Source: UBA6927 sp022447855 (lineage in GTDB: Bacteria; Chloroflexota; Dehalococcoidia; Lucifugimonadales; UBA6927). From it: a DNA stretch of 64,000 bases. The DNA is taken from positions 62,001 through 126,000 of the forward strand of contig JAKUTX010000001.1 in the NCBI GenBank assembly GCA_022447855.1, given 5' to 3'. The notes beneath the pieces are model-generated. The model was not told the origin of the DNA and made no database searches. It saw nothing but the letters and a program-made list of their open reading frames with translations. The number at the start of each line of letters is the position of its first letter. Position 1 is the first letter of the stretch. This document shows, one piece after another, positions 8,893 to 17,843 of the stretch. The position numbers were made by a program, and so were the translations under genes.

Positions 8893-10862
8893 TACGAAAC
8901 CACTCTACTTTTCTTTTTAATCCAGCCAATTCTCATTGGAGAAATTGCAAACATTGCACCGAAAAATATTATCGGTCCCGAAAGCCACATCCACCAAACT
9001 AAAGGATTAATATAAACCCGAAAAACACCTTGTTTATTTTCAGAAATTTCCGAAGCAACAATATAAAAATCCTCCAAGAGAGTACTATGGATAGCTCCTC
9101 GAGTTGCTGAAATACGTTTTTCTGGATAAAACGATCTAAATGGAGACAAAATCCCAATTCTTTGTTCCTGGTTAGACACTTCAAATCGTGCTATCTGTTC
9201 TTCTCTATCTGAAAATTGCTTGGTCGTCACATCCAAATACTTAAATGAATAATCTCCTGCTTGCGCAGAATCTCCAGGACTCAAAACAAAATCTTTTTGA
9301 AAGTCATAAAATGACGATCCAATAATTCCGATTGCTAACATAACTATACCAAGATGAATAATGTAGCCTCCGTATCTAGGCCTGTTGCCTAAAAGTAATC
9401 TCATATAAGCTACAACCCAATTCTCTCCATGACCGTGCCGAACTCTGGTTCCTTTGACCCATTCATAAAATATTCCTGTTACAGAAAGTGAACATATTGC
9501 AAAAGCAAATAATGCTAAAGGATTCATTACCCCCAAAAATAGCAATATGACCACTAACACAAAAGCAAAGAATAATGGCACTTTCAAAACATTAAACAAT
9601 ATTTTGAATCTCGATTTTCTCCAAGGGAGTAAAGGGCCAATACCCATTAATAAAATTATTGCTAAAAGAATAGGACCATTTACTTTATCAAAAAATGGTC
9701 TCCCAATTGTCATTACAGTATCATCTATAGTTTCTGAAAACACAGGGAAAATCGTTCCCCACAATGTAACAAGTGCTACTATTATAAACAGCACATTTTG
9801 AAATAAAAACACACTCTCCCGTGAAACAATTGAATCTAATTTCGAACTACTTTTTAATGTGTCTACCCGAAAACAAAATATTGCAATTGAAATAAAAAAT
9901 GTAAATACCATAAAACCTAAAAACAACCACCCCATCGACGATTGAGCGAATGAATGAACTGAAGGAACTGGACCTCCTCGATTAATAAACATACCAAGCT
10001 GTGCCATAGAGAAAGCCAAAATGATTAAAACCATGTTCCACATCCGAAACATTCCACGACGTTTTTGTACCATAATTGAGTGCACAAAAGCTGTAAGAAT
10101 AAGCCAAGGCATCAATCCAGAATTTTCAACAGGATCCCAAGCCCAATATCCACCCCATCCCAAAATTGTATATGCCCACCAACTTCCCATAAGCAAGCCT
10201 AGAGTAAGAACAACCCATGACAACATGGCCCAAATTCGACCAATGTCTATCCATGAATCTTCTCCTCCCTGACCAGACATCAAAACGCCCATAGAAATAC
10301 TGAATGGAATTGTGATTGAAACTAATCCTGTCATCAAAACAGGTGGATGTATAAACATTCCAAAATGTATCAATAGCGGATTTATTCCTTGTCCATCATT
10401 CGGAGTAATTGGCAATCTTTCTAATGGATTTGCAAAAAAAAGCATTACAAATACAAAAAATGTAATTACGAAACCCATTAAACCTACAGAATAATGGCTA
10501 ACCACAGGCAATCTTTTTCTCAATGTGTAAATGGCAATAGTAGCCAAAATTGAAAACACTAAAACTAGAAACAATAAAGAACCCGAATTACCAGCATAAA
10601 ATGCAACCCATGCATACTCACTAGGCATTGCCAAATTACTATTTTCAGCTACATATTTTACTGAGAAGTCATTCCCAACAAATGCATACACCAACGAAAA
10701 AGCTGAAATCAGAAGAAATAGTGGAATACTATAGAAAAGATATCTTGCACTTATAACAAGAATCTCAGAGTGCCTTAGAATACCCAAAAACGAACCCGCT
10801 ACTGTATAAATTGCAACTATAAATGCAAGAACTAACGCTACATTGCCTAAATCAATCGCCAA
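8892..10862 (-). CDS. ccmF: Cytochrome c-type biogenesis haem lyase subunit CcmF
   Basis: 656 residues with about 15 membrane segments. The WWD domain is clear (ILGWGGYWAWDPVENSG, about 233-249), with conserved His residues at HPP (172) and before IMVQKRRG (261). A long periplasmic loop near residues 540-620 precedes the last membrane segment. With CcmH it attaches haem to CxxCH motifs of apocytochromes on the outer face of the membrane. It overlaps ccmH by 11 bases. Other system I genes (ccmABCDE, ccmG) are not in the window. Confidence 0.93.
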   Translation of the reverse strand: MAIDLGNVALVLAFIVAIYTVAGSFLGILRHSEILVISARYLFYSIPLFLLISAFSLVYAFVGNDFSVKYVAENSNLAMPSEYAWVAFYAGNSGSLLFLVLVFSILATIAIYTLRKRLPVVSHYSVGLMGFVITFFVFVMLFFANPLERLPITPNDGQGINPLLIHFGMFIHPPVLMTGLVSITIPFSISMGVLMSGQGGEDSWIDIGRIWAMLSWVVLTLGLLMGSWWAYTILGWGGYWAWDPVENSGLMPWLILTAFVHSIMVQKRRGMFRMWNMVLIILAFSMAQLGMFINRGGPVPSVHSFAQSSMGWLFLGFMVFTFFISIAIFCFRVDTLKSSSKLDSIVSRESVFLFQNVLFIIVALVTLWGTIFPVFSETIDDTVMTIGRPFFDKVNGPILLAIILLMGIGPLLPWRKSRFKILFNVLKVPLFFAFVLVVILLFLGVMNPLALFAFAICSLSVTGIFYEWVKGTRVRHGHGENWVVAYMRLLLGNRPRYGGYIIHLGIVMLAIGIIGSSFYDFQKDFVLSPGDSAQAGDYSFKYLDVTTKQFSDREEQIARFEVSNQEQRIGILSPFRSFYPEKRISATRGAIHSTLLEDFYIVASEISENKQGVFRVYINPLVWWMWLSGPIIFFGAMFAISPMRIGWIKKKSRVVS

Positions 10863-11412
10863 TTGTTTTCTCCATATCGTTCATACGCCTAAATTTTGGT
10901 TCTAACGATTTGGTAACCCGTTCAGCATAATCCGATTGATCGTTTCCATCATCTGAAAGCGTTACGTGCTTCTTCGCTAAATACATTCTTCGCAAAACAT
11001 AAACCAATGACACAAATGCTACAATTACAATTGATGGTGGAATAATCCAAGCCCACAAACCAAAACCTTTTGAAGGGGGAGACATTAACACTCTTGGCCC
11101 ATATCTATCTACAAAAAAGTCTTTTATTTGAGCATCTGACCAACCAAGTTCGATTTGTTCAGAAATCAAATTTCTCATTTGAACAGCAAGTGGATTTTGT
11201 GACTGATCAATTGATTCACCTGGACAAACTGGACACATAATTTCTTTATTAAGAGAATGTAGTCTATTAGTAGTGTCATCTTGCTCCAATTGAACCGTAC
11301 ATGAAAATAAGATTATTACTAAAAAAATTAAAAGTATAACTGCTAAAAATTTTCTTATATTTGTTTCATAGTGAATCATTTTTTGCCGATTTATCAAACT
11401 ATTTCCTAACAT
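10852..11412 (-). CDS. ccmH: Cytochrome c-type biogenesis protein CcmH
   Basis: 186 residues. A hydrophobic segment near 22-37 ends in LFSC, a possible lipobox. IMCPVCPGESIDQS carries the redox pair C60-x2-C63 that reduces apocytochrome cysteines. FFVDRYGPRVLMSPP is the conserved CcmH/NrfF continuation, and a second membrane helix lies at about 120-143. It heads the leftward ccm operon. An alternative start at Met12 would shorten the cytoplasmic lead; neither has a strong ribosome site. Confidence 0.9.
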   Translation of the reverse strand: MLGNSLINRQKMIHYETNIRKFLAVILLIFLVIILFSCTVQLEQDDTTNRLHSLNKEIMCPVCPGESIDQSQNPLAVQMRNLISEQIELGWSDAQIKDFFVDRYGPRVLMSPPSKGFGLWAWIIPPSIVIVAFVSLVYVLRRMYLAKKHVTLSDDGNDQSDYAERVTKSLEPKFRRMNDMEKTIGD

Positions 11413-11482
11413 GTCTATGATACAAGAATTTTTTTGATTAATCTTTTTATAATTTACAAATTTACTTAAAATTATTAGAAAC

Positions 11483-11512
11483 TTGACTTCACATAACTCT
11501 CAGTTTTATTAT
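11483..11512 (+). promoter_or_regulatory. Sigma-70-like promoter for the DinB-like gene
   Basis: TTGACT at 11483-11488, 18 bases, then TATTAT at 11507-11512. It is placed 35 bases before the ATG at 11547, which has the ribosome site GAGGT. The intergenic stretch also has to hold the leftward ccmH promoter, for which only a weak TATAAA is visible. Confidence 0.5.
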
Positions 11513-11546
11513 CCACCCGACACCGAATCGATATCTGAGGTCTAAA

Positions 11547-11987
11547 ATGTCTAATCAAGTTAAAATCCTGATGGATTCTATTAACCAATCTGTGGATAGC
11601 GGAATAGCATATTTTGAAGGAGAAGGATTAACTTCGAATAAAAGAATTGACTTATGGGAACCAAGAGAAGTACTCGCTCATCTAGTTTTCTGGCATGAAT
11701 TCGTTGCCAATGCTCTCGATTCTAATGAAAGTCCCGCAAAAATCTATGCCTCCATAGACGAAATGAATGCACGTGCAATAGGTAGGGCCGCAAATAAATC
11801 AATAAAGTCACTAGTAATAGATATTAAAAATTTAAACACCCGACTAAATGACTCTGTTAAACGAATTACAGACACAAATGAAATAATAATCATATTCCCT
11901 AATGGTGAGGGAAAAACTGCACAAGACATTTTAGGATCTTTAATTGCAAAACATTGGGATTCACATATATCAGAATTAAAAAACTAA
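11547..11987 (+). CDS. DinB-superfamily / ClbS-like protein
   Basis: 146 residues, predicted all-helical. VLAHLVFWHEFV (about 49-60) and a C-terminal KHWDSHISEL supply histidines spaced like the metal-binding triad of the DinB/YfiT four-helix family, whose members use thiols or metal for small-molecule reactions. The substrate is unknown. It is followed after 37 bases by the kinase-like gene at 12025 on the same strand. The assignment rests on the helical pattern and His positions, so it is moderate. Confidence 0.6.
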   Translation: MSNQVKILMDSINQSVDSGIAYFEGEGLTSNKRIDLWEPREVLAHLVFWHEFVANALDSNESPAKIYASIDEMNARAIGRAANKSIKSLVIDIKNLNTRLNDSVKRITDTNEIIIIFPNGEGKTAQDILGSLIAKHWDSHISELKN

Positions 11988-12024
11988 AACTATCATTTCA
12001 GTCTTAGATTGAAAGGAGTTTATA

Positions 12025-12759
12025 ATGACAATCATTACTCTAGGTGGAAAATCAGGGAATGGTGGAAGAAATATTGGCCCGAAAGTATCGCATGAATTAC
12101 ACATTGATTATGTCGATAGGTTAATTCTTTCTCAGGTTGCTAGACAAACAGGATCAACATTAGGTGCTATTCAAAAGAGAGAAGATGAACCAGCCACTTT
12201 TAAAGAGAAGATTTCAAAAATAATTAATCGAATTTTACAAAATTCCGCCTCAAATGGAATTGGTGCTGATCCGTATTTCGTCCCAAATATTGCTAGTTTC
12301 TTATCAGAAGAATATAACGAGCTACCTAATTCTCTAATTACTCAACGACATGAATTAGACGACCAACTTTTTATAGACACATTAACTCAGGTGATTAATG
12401 AAATTGCAGACTCAGGTAACAGTGTCATTGTTGGAAGAGGAGCACATATAATCCTAAAAGATTATGAAGATGTTCTAAGAATTGGATTAGTTTCAGAAAT
12501 AGAAGATAGAATAAAAATTATCAGCGAAAGAGAAAACTGCGACTCGACTGAAGCAGAATCCCGACTAAATAACCGTGATAAAGCACGTCAGATTTATTTT
12601 GAACGATATTTCAATTTAAGTGACCCAGATGACATTCGTCATTATGATTTTATGATTAACACAAGTAAAATTACTGAAGAATATGCCACCGAAATGATCG
12701 TAGATGCAGCCACTTCAATTGGATCAAGAAAGTTTTATAGGCTCTCAAAAACCGCTTAA
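12025..12759 (+). CDS. Cytidylate kinase-like family protein
   Basis: 244 residues. GGKSGNGGRNIGPKVSHEL at 7-25 is the modified P-loop start of the Cytidylate_kin2 family (usually GSGGREIG), followed by IDYVDRLIL. GNSVIVGRGAHIIL near 137-150 and a lid region with RDKARQIYFERYFN match the same family. These proteins bind nucleoside triphosphates; true CMP kinase activity has not been established for most. It has a good ribosome site, AAAGGAG. It ends 137 bases before the glutamine synthetase gene, which appears to have its own promoter. Confidence 0.82.
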   Translation: MTIITLGGKSGNGGRNIGPKVSHELHIDYVDRLILSQVARQTGSTLGAIQKREDEPATFKEKISKIINRILQNSASNGIGADPYFVPNIASFLSEEYNELPNSLITQRHELDDQLFIDTLTQVINEIADSGNSVIVGRGAHIILKDYEDVLRIGLVSEIEDRIKIISERENCDSTEAESRLNNRDKARQIYFERYFNLSDPDDIRHYDFMINTSKITEEYATEMIVDAATSIGSRKFYRLSKTA

Positions 12760-12814
12760 TGTTCAATATAAATTTTACACAATATTAACAAATTGCTTTT
12801 TAAAAATTTGTAAC

Positions 12815-12828
12815 ATGTTAATTAACAT
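12815..12828. promoter_or_regulatory. 14-bp palindrome upstream of glutamine synthetase
   Basis: ATGTTAATTAACAT is a perfect palindrome in the 137-base AT-rich gap before the glutamine synthetase gene, about 70 bases upstream of its ATG. The position suits an operator for nitrogen control. No regulator is encoded nearby and no exact match to a known box can be claimed. Confidence 0.35.
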
Positions 12829-12896
12829 TGCAAAAAAGTTCTAATTTCATTATTTTATATCATTAATATTAAAATCACGAAACTGAGGTGAGAATC

Positions 12897-13892
12897 ATGG
12901 CATTTAAAGCAGAATATATTTGGATTGATGGCACAGAACCGTCTCCTTCATTAAGATCTAAAACTAAGGTTTTACCAGACGGGTCAGATCTACCAATATG
13001 GGGATTTGACGGATCAAGTACTAACCAAGCACCCGGAGAAAACTCAGACTGCGTCTTACGTCCTGTGTTTTCCTGTCCTGATCCAATTTCAGGAGGAAAC
13101 AACAAATTGGTTATGTGTGAAGTATTATTACCTGACATGTCTCCACATCCTACCAATAACAGAGCGGCATGCGCAGAAGTCGCATCAAAATTCGAAGATC
13201 AAGAAGCATGGTTTGGTATTGAACAAGAATTTACATTGTTTGAATCAGATGGGAAACAACCTATTGGATTCCCCGATGGAGGATTCCCTGGAGCACAGGG
13301 ACCATATTATTGTAGTGTAGGTGCAAATTTTAATTTTGGGAGAGACATTTCAGAAGCCCATGCAACAGCTTGTATAGATGCCGGTATAGGAATTGCAGGA
13401 ACTAATGCTGAAGTACTGCCTGGTCAATGGGAATTTCAAGTTGGCCCACTTGGTCCACTTGATGTTTCTGATCAACTATGGGTCGCAAGATGGCTACTAC
13501 ATCGGGTAGCTGAAGAATTCGATGTAGTTGTATCTATCGATCCAAAACCAGTTTCTGGTGATTGGAATGGTGCAGGATGTCACACAAATTACTCTACCAA
13601 AGCAATGAGAGAATCCTACCAACCAATTATTGATGCATGTGAAGCTCTTGGAAAAAACATAACAGAACATATTACAAATTATGGAGTTGGAAATGAGAAC
13701 CGATTAACAGGACTCCATGAAACTCAACGAATTGACCAATTCAGTTATGGTGTATCTGATAGAGGCGCCTCTATCAGAATTCCTTGGCAGGTTGAAGTTG
13801 ATCAAAAAGGATACCTTGAAGATCGCAGACCTGCATCAAACATGGATCCTTATCTAGTCACGAAATTACTCATTCAAACAACTTGCGGATAG
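12897..13892 (+). CDS. glnII: Glutamine synthetase, type II (eukaryotic-like)
   Basis: 331 residues from the ATG at 12897, preceded by GAGGTGAG; a GTG at 12888 is inside that ribosome site and unlikely. It makes glutamine from glutamate, ammonia and ATP. WGFDGSSTNQA, FGIEQEFTLF, the NGAGCHTNYSTKAMR ATP-site segment and the NENRLTGLHET loop define the short GSII class rather than the 450-residue bacterial GSI. GSII is not controlled by the adenylylation loop, which is absent. A strong terminator follows at 13908. GSII in this lineage may reflect old transfer. Confidence 0.95.
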   Translation: MAFKAEYIWIDGTEPSPSLRSKTKVLPDGSDLPIWGFDGSSTNQAPGENSDCVLRPVFSCPDPISGGNNKLVMCEVLLPDMSPHPTNNRAACAEVASKFEDQEAWFGIEQEFTLFESDGKQPIGFPDGGFPGAQGPYYCSVGANFNFGRDISEAHATACIDAGIGIAGTNAEVLPGQWEFQVGPLGPLDVSDQLWVARWLLHRVAEEFDVVVSIDPKPVSGDWNGAGCHTNYSTKAMRESYQPIIDACEALGKNITEHITNYGVGNENRLTGLHETQRIDQFSYGVSDRGASIRIPWQVEVDQKGYLEDRRPASNMDPYLVTKLLIQTTCG

Positions 13893-13907
13893 ATCAGAAT
13901 TTTTAAT

Positions 13908-13942
13908 AAAAAGAGAGGGTGGAATAACCACCCTCTCTTTTT
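13908..13942. terminator. Strong bidirectional intrinsic terminator
   Basis: Stem GAGAGGGTGG / CCACCCTCTC (13913-13922 with 13928-13937), loop AATAA, flanked by five A and five T that extend pairing to 15 bp. It lies just after the glutamine synthetase stop and just beyond the stop of the leftward GYD gene, so it can serve both strands. Confidence 0.9.
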
Positions 13943-13978
13943 ATACGATTATTTATTAACTACAGATAATATCAATAA

Positions 13979-14305
13979 TCATGCTGATGGGGGTCTATAA
14001 CCTGCAGGCCCAGCCTTCTTAATTGCTTCTAAACCTTCATCCATAGACATTAGTGGAACGGTCTTAATATTATTAACAGCTCCACCAGCTGCCACAGCGA
14101 TAGACAATGCTGCAGCTGATACATTATCTGGCATTTCCATTATCAACACCAAATCATCATCTCCAAATGCAAAATAAGCAGATTCAATCGATCCACCTAA
14201 TTGATCAAATACTGGGCGAACAGCCTCAATTCTATTTTTAGGATCTTTAACCTGGGCAGCCCAAGCCTCAGATGTGTAAGATCCTCTAAGTAAATATTTA
14301 GCCAA
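13979..14305 (-). CDS. GYD domain protein
   Basis: 108 residues. LLRGSYTSEAW at the start, FAFGDDDLVLIMEMPDN in the middle and AAALSIAVAAGGAV give the GYD family (PF08734), small ferredoxin-like-fold proteins of unknown function. The start is TTG at 14303-14305: AAGGAG lies six bases upstream. A TTG two codons earlier directly abuts the ribosome site and is not usable. Its closest shared signal is the terminator with glutamine synthetase. Confidence 0.85.
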   Translation of the reverse strand: MAKYLLRGSYTSEAWAAQVKDPKNRIEAVRPVFDQLGGSIESAYFAFGDDDLVLIMEMPDNVSAAALSIAVAAGGAVNNIKTVPLMSMDEGLEAIKKAGPAGYRPPSA

Positions 14306-14343
14306 AACCAACTCCTTCGATTAAATTAAAGCCATAATACATT

Positions 14344-14349
14344 ATTATA
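14344..14349 (-). promoter_or_regulatory. Candidate -10 box for the GYD gene
   Basis: On the minus strand TATAAT lies 39 bases before the TTG start. No convincing -35 box is placed 16-18 bases upstream, so this is tentative. The rest of the 166-base gap shows no other feature I can name. Confidence 0.3.
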
Positions 14350-14471
14350 AAGCATAGTGCCACTGCATGGCTGTAATACCGTAATTCGCAAAGCCACAAC
14401 CACTTTTACTATCGCCAATGCTCTGGGTTTTCTTTTCCCTGTAGTGAAGAAATCCTTTTTGAAAAATGGAT

Positions 14472-15863
14472 TCAACTTCGAACTACTGTTGGTAATCTAC
14501 CCATTCTATTAGACAACTCAGAAACTGATCTTTCGAAAAACCAAGCTAATCCAGTGTGAATATCATCATTAAAGGGTTCTAGCCAACGATCTTCGAGACC
14601 CTCTAAACCAAAAAATGCACCAAGTATCGAACCTGCCGTTGCCCCAAAACTGTCAGTATCTGCTCCTTGGCTTACTTGAATACATATACCGTGTCCTATA
14701 TTTTCAGCGAATATGAGAGTGTTAATCAACATTCCAATTTCCTGGTATATTCTACAGTGTCCATATTCTCCTAATTTATTATTTATTTTACCGTAAGCCT
14801 CCTCCCAAGTTGAAGACTCCTTTACGTCTTGAAAAGCAACCGAAACCCTTTCAAAAAACCTGCTTTTTTGAGGTACAAACTTTAGTGAAGTCTCAATTAT
14901 CTGATTCCTATCATCAAGTACTTGAGCAAGGGATATCGCGGCTGCTATAAACATCGTCCCATAAATACCTGTCCTGTTATGAGTAAAACTTGAGTCTCTC
15001 CACGCAAGCTCAGCAGCTATTTCAGGATTGCCTGGAAAAGCATAACCATAAGCATCTGCTCTTATTGCTGCCCCGCACAATTCATCTCCTGGATTTAAAA
15101 TATCATTAAATTCATCCATGAAACTTTCGGTTTGATCGACTACCCTAGTAGGACTACCTCCAACACCACCTTTTGCTACAAAACTTTCCCTGTGTGCAAT
15201 ATCCAAACTTTGGCTACCCGTTTTTAACAAGATTGTTCTTTCGGGTCCAAAAGTTGTACCTATAGGAAGATGATGCATCCATAACTCCTTCATCTGTTCA
15301 TGCGTGAATCCGGGGCCAAATTTCTCCAGAATTAACATCCCCATAATGGTGTAATTAATGTCATCATCTGGGGCTACATATTTGATGTATTCCCTAGCGG
15401 TTTCGGGGAAAGACCTATGAACTCTTTCCAAAACACCTTCAATATCTTTAGAAACATACTGATTCAAGGGCCATTCATTTATTTTTTCTAAGGCTTTTTT
15501 AATTTCATTACCAGTAAGTTGTACTTCAATAGGTTTTCCCAAAACACACCCGCATAAAGATCCAAGAAATGCAGCTTTGACCCTTTTAGCACTATCATCC
15601 AAATCTATTTCCCGAATTTCTCCCAAGGGTCTCGAAGGGTCCATTTCATTTTTTATTTCATCAATGGTATTGGGCTCTGAGTAAGGCCAATCTTCTCTTA
15701 TTTTAAGAGACGAGAGTTTTTTAGAGAAATTAATCAAATCATCATAACTGTCTGCTAGAGCATCAAGCTCACCCTCCAACCCATCAATATCATGGCCTTG
15801 ATCACCTTTATTTAGTACCACACCATGTAGGCGTTCTCTCAATGTATCTAATTTTATAAACAT
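14472..15863 (-). CDS. ADP-ribosylglycohydrolase family protein
   Basis: 463 residues. The ADPRH core begins near 96 (AAFLGSLCGCVLGKPIE). PDDDINYTIMGMLILE (165-180) and QGADTDSFGATAGSILGA (399-416, with D402 and D404) are the two acidic clusters that bind the pair of Mg2+ ions. The family removes ADP-ribose from proteins or cleaves related N-glycosidic bonds. The N-terminal 90 residues are predicted helical, partly coiled, and not part of the family core. It has a GAAGG ribosome site. It is 35 bases downstream of the DUF2339 gene, so co-transcription is likely. Confidence 0.88.
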   Translation of the reverse strand: MFIKLDTLRERLHGVVLNKGDQGHDIDGLEGELDALADSYDDLINFSKKLSSLKIREDWPYSEPNTIDEIKNEMDPSRPLGEIREIDLDDSAKRVKAAFLGSLCGCVLGKPIEVQLTGNEIKKALEKINEWPLNQYVSKDIEGVLERVHRSFPETAREYIKYVAPDDDINYTIMGMLILEKFGPGFTHEQMKELWMHHLPIGTTFGPERTILLKTGSQSLDIAHRESFVAKGGVGGSPTRVVDQTESFMDEFNDILNPGDELCGAAIRADAYGYAFPGNPEIAAELAWRDSSFTHNRTGIYGTMFIAAAISLAQVLDDRNQIIETSLKFVPQKSRFFERVSVAFQDVKESSTWEEAYGKINNKLGEYGHCRIYQEIGMLINTLIFAENIGHGICIQVSQGADTDSFGATAGSILGAFFGLEGLEDRWLEPFNDDIHTGLAWFFERSVSELSNRMGRLPTVVRS

Positions 15864-15898
15864 TAATACCTTCCTTCATTAACTATGTTGAAATGATC

Positions 15899-17773
15899 TT
15901 AAGGTTTTAACAAATATTCTTTAATATGAGAATTGAATCGTTGGTACAGCAACCCTCCAAGCAATAAAATCGCTCCCAAAGAAAAATATGCAACTACCCT
16001 GTATATTTGATCCAGTTGAAATGTGTCATACAAGAATAGTTTAATTACAGGAATCGCCAACAAAAGCAATCCAGAAACCCTGAATTTTGGTAACTTGAAA
16101 ACTATACCGGAAATCAAAATAATGCTTGCATACACTGCCCACAACAAACTTAAGGATAAACTTTTAACGTAATTTCCTACTTCATTATTCAAATTCACCA
16201 AATCACTGTCCACTACCGAAATTATTTCCGCACTCAATATCCAAATTGTCAAGAAATTTGCGGCAATTAGCAAGCCAGCAGCCAGTTTTTCAATTCTAAT
16301 CATGGAAGATCTGAAAAAGAAAACCCTTAGACTTCCAGGGTCCAAAATCATCTTTTGTCTGATCAAATAAAACGAAGCATACATAGAAAAAATGGCAGTA
16401 GCGAATGTGGCAAATCTCGAATTTAGAATAGGAGCAAAATTTTCCAAATCAATAGACGTAAAAAATACTGTTAAAGATACAATCATCACGGAATAAGTGA
16501 AAATAGCGTAGAATCTTATCTGCCACACGTTCATCCGTATAGATAACCAAGTCAAAACCAAACCTTCTATTGACCAAGCAATGAGGACAATTGGTGCATC
16601 ATATTGAAAATGAACAGGAAATGCTATTCCAAGAAATACCGCGGAAATTCCTAGCAAAAACGTCGAAAAATCATTGTTTTGCAGTCTCGATCTATAGGAA
16701 ATATATGATAGAGATGCATATAAACCTGCAATCACTATAGTCAATGCACCTAACCATTCTCGATGTGAATCCCACATGTTCATGTAAGTTATAAACAAAA
16801 ATGCAGCAGAATTAATTAGAATTAAACTGTAATCAAATCCCTTTGCTGGTCGTTTCCAGAGATAATTAAAAAGCATAGTTGAACCAAGAATTAGCAAAAA
16901 TATTACTGAAATCCCACCTTGAGACACTAACAATGATACATTATCAAAATTTTCTGAAGCCCAAACAGCATAACTTAAGAGAGATCCTATCAATGCAATG
17001 AATGTAAACCAACTCCAATTCCTAAACGTGGCTAAGAATATTACCCCTAGATCAATTAAAATAATATATAAAAGCCAATCAACTGAACCAACGCTACTTT
17101 GCATGAAGTCAATACCATCAAATGCCAATAATACGAAAGGAGCTGCAAATGCACCAACAACTCCAAGAACAGCCAAAGTAATTGAATTATTTCTTAATGC
17201 CTGAAGAACTGCAAGAATAGTTACAATCAACAAAAACGCCACAGCAAAATAATAACCAATCATTGAATAAAGCGCATATGCTGAGAAAATTGTTAAATAT
17301 AAAATCGCAATACCGCAACCAGTAATAATATTGAAGTAACTGGCATATTTATTTCGCCATATTTCTCCGATGGCTAGAAAAACCGCACCACCAAAAACAC
17401 CCAATAAAATTCGATTTGTTTGATTGATCCAATCATTTTCAAAAGCAAGTTTCAGGAAAAACGCCGTCCCTATAAACACAGCAATTACACCAATAATTGC
17501 TAACCAATTGCCTCCCAATAGTAGTTCCCATCCGGGAATTTTTAAGCCATTTGAAGTCTTTTTACGAGTTGTCTCTTTCCTAGGTTGAATCACCTCGGGA
17601 CCTGTTTCATACCCTCTAATGACCGAATGAATTTCTCGAACTTCCAACCTAAGAGATTGCACTTGATTCTTTAGCTCTTCCAGAGAATAATCCTTATCTA
17701 GATCTAATTCTGCACCACATTCTATACAGAATTTTGAGTCAGGATTTTCTTTTTTACACTCTGGACAAATCAT
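15899..17773 (-). CDS. DUF2339 multi-pass membrane protein with zinc ribbon
   Basis: 624 residues. An N-terminal zinc ribbon (C3, C6, C16, C19: MICPECKKENPDSKFCIECG) is followed by a short coiled segment (about 28-55) and then by nearly 20 hydrophobic helices from about residue 80 to the end. This is the layout of DUF2339 (PF10101) proteins, whose role is unknown. Motifs such as LLGGNWLAIIGVIAVFIG open the membrane part. It lies 70 bases downstream of the lipoprotein metallopeptidase gene on the same strand. Confidence 0.8.
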   Translation of the reverse strand: MICPECKKENPDSKFCIECGAELDLDKDYSLEELKNQVQSLRLEVREIHSVIRGYETGPEVIQPRKETTRKKTSNGLKIPGWELLLGGNWLAIIGVIAVFIGTAFFLKLAFENDWINQTNRILLGVFGGAVFLAIGEIWRNKYASYFNIITGCGIAILYLTIFSAYALYSMIGYYFAVAFLLIVTILAVLQALRNNSITLAVLGVVGAFAAPFVLLAFDGIDFMQSSVGSVDWLLYIILIDLGVIFLATFRNWSWFTFIALIGSLLSYAVWASENFDNVSLLVSQGGISVIFLLILGSTMLFNYLWKRPAKGFDYSLILINSAAFLFITYMNMWDSHREWLGALTIVIAGLYASLSYISYRSRLQNNDFSTFLLGISAVFLGIAFPVHFQYDAPIVLIAWSIEGLVLTWLSIRMNVWQIRFYAIFTYSVMIVSLTVFFTSIDLENFAPILNSRFATFATAIFSMYASFYLIRQKMILDPGSLRVFFFRSSMIRIEKLAAGLLIAANFLTIWILSAEIISVVDSDLVNLNNEVGNYVKSLSLSLLWAVYASIILISGIVFKLPKFRVSGLLLLAIPVIKLFLYDTFQLDQIYRVVAYFSLGAILLLGGLLYQRFNSHIKEYLLKP

Positions 17774-17843
17774 TTAAACAAACCAAGAACAAATTTACTT
17801 CCGTGAATTATACTATCAAAGCCAACAACTGTTCGGGAATGAT

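Noticed and set aside
12888..12896. GTG start of glutamine synthetase at 12888
   Set aside because: The codon lies within the GAGGTGAG ribosome site; the ATG at 12897 fits the family.
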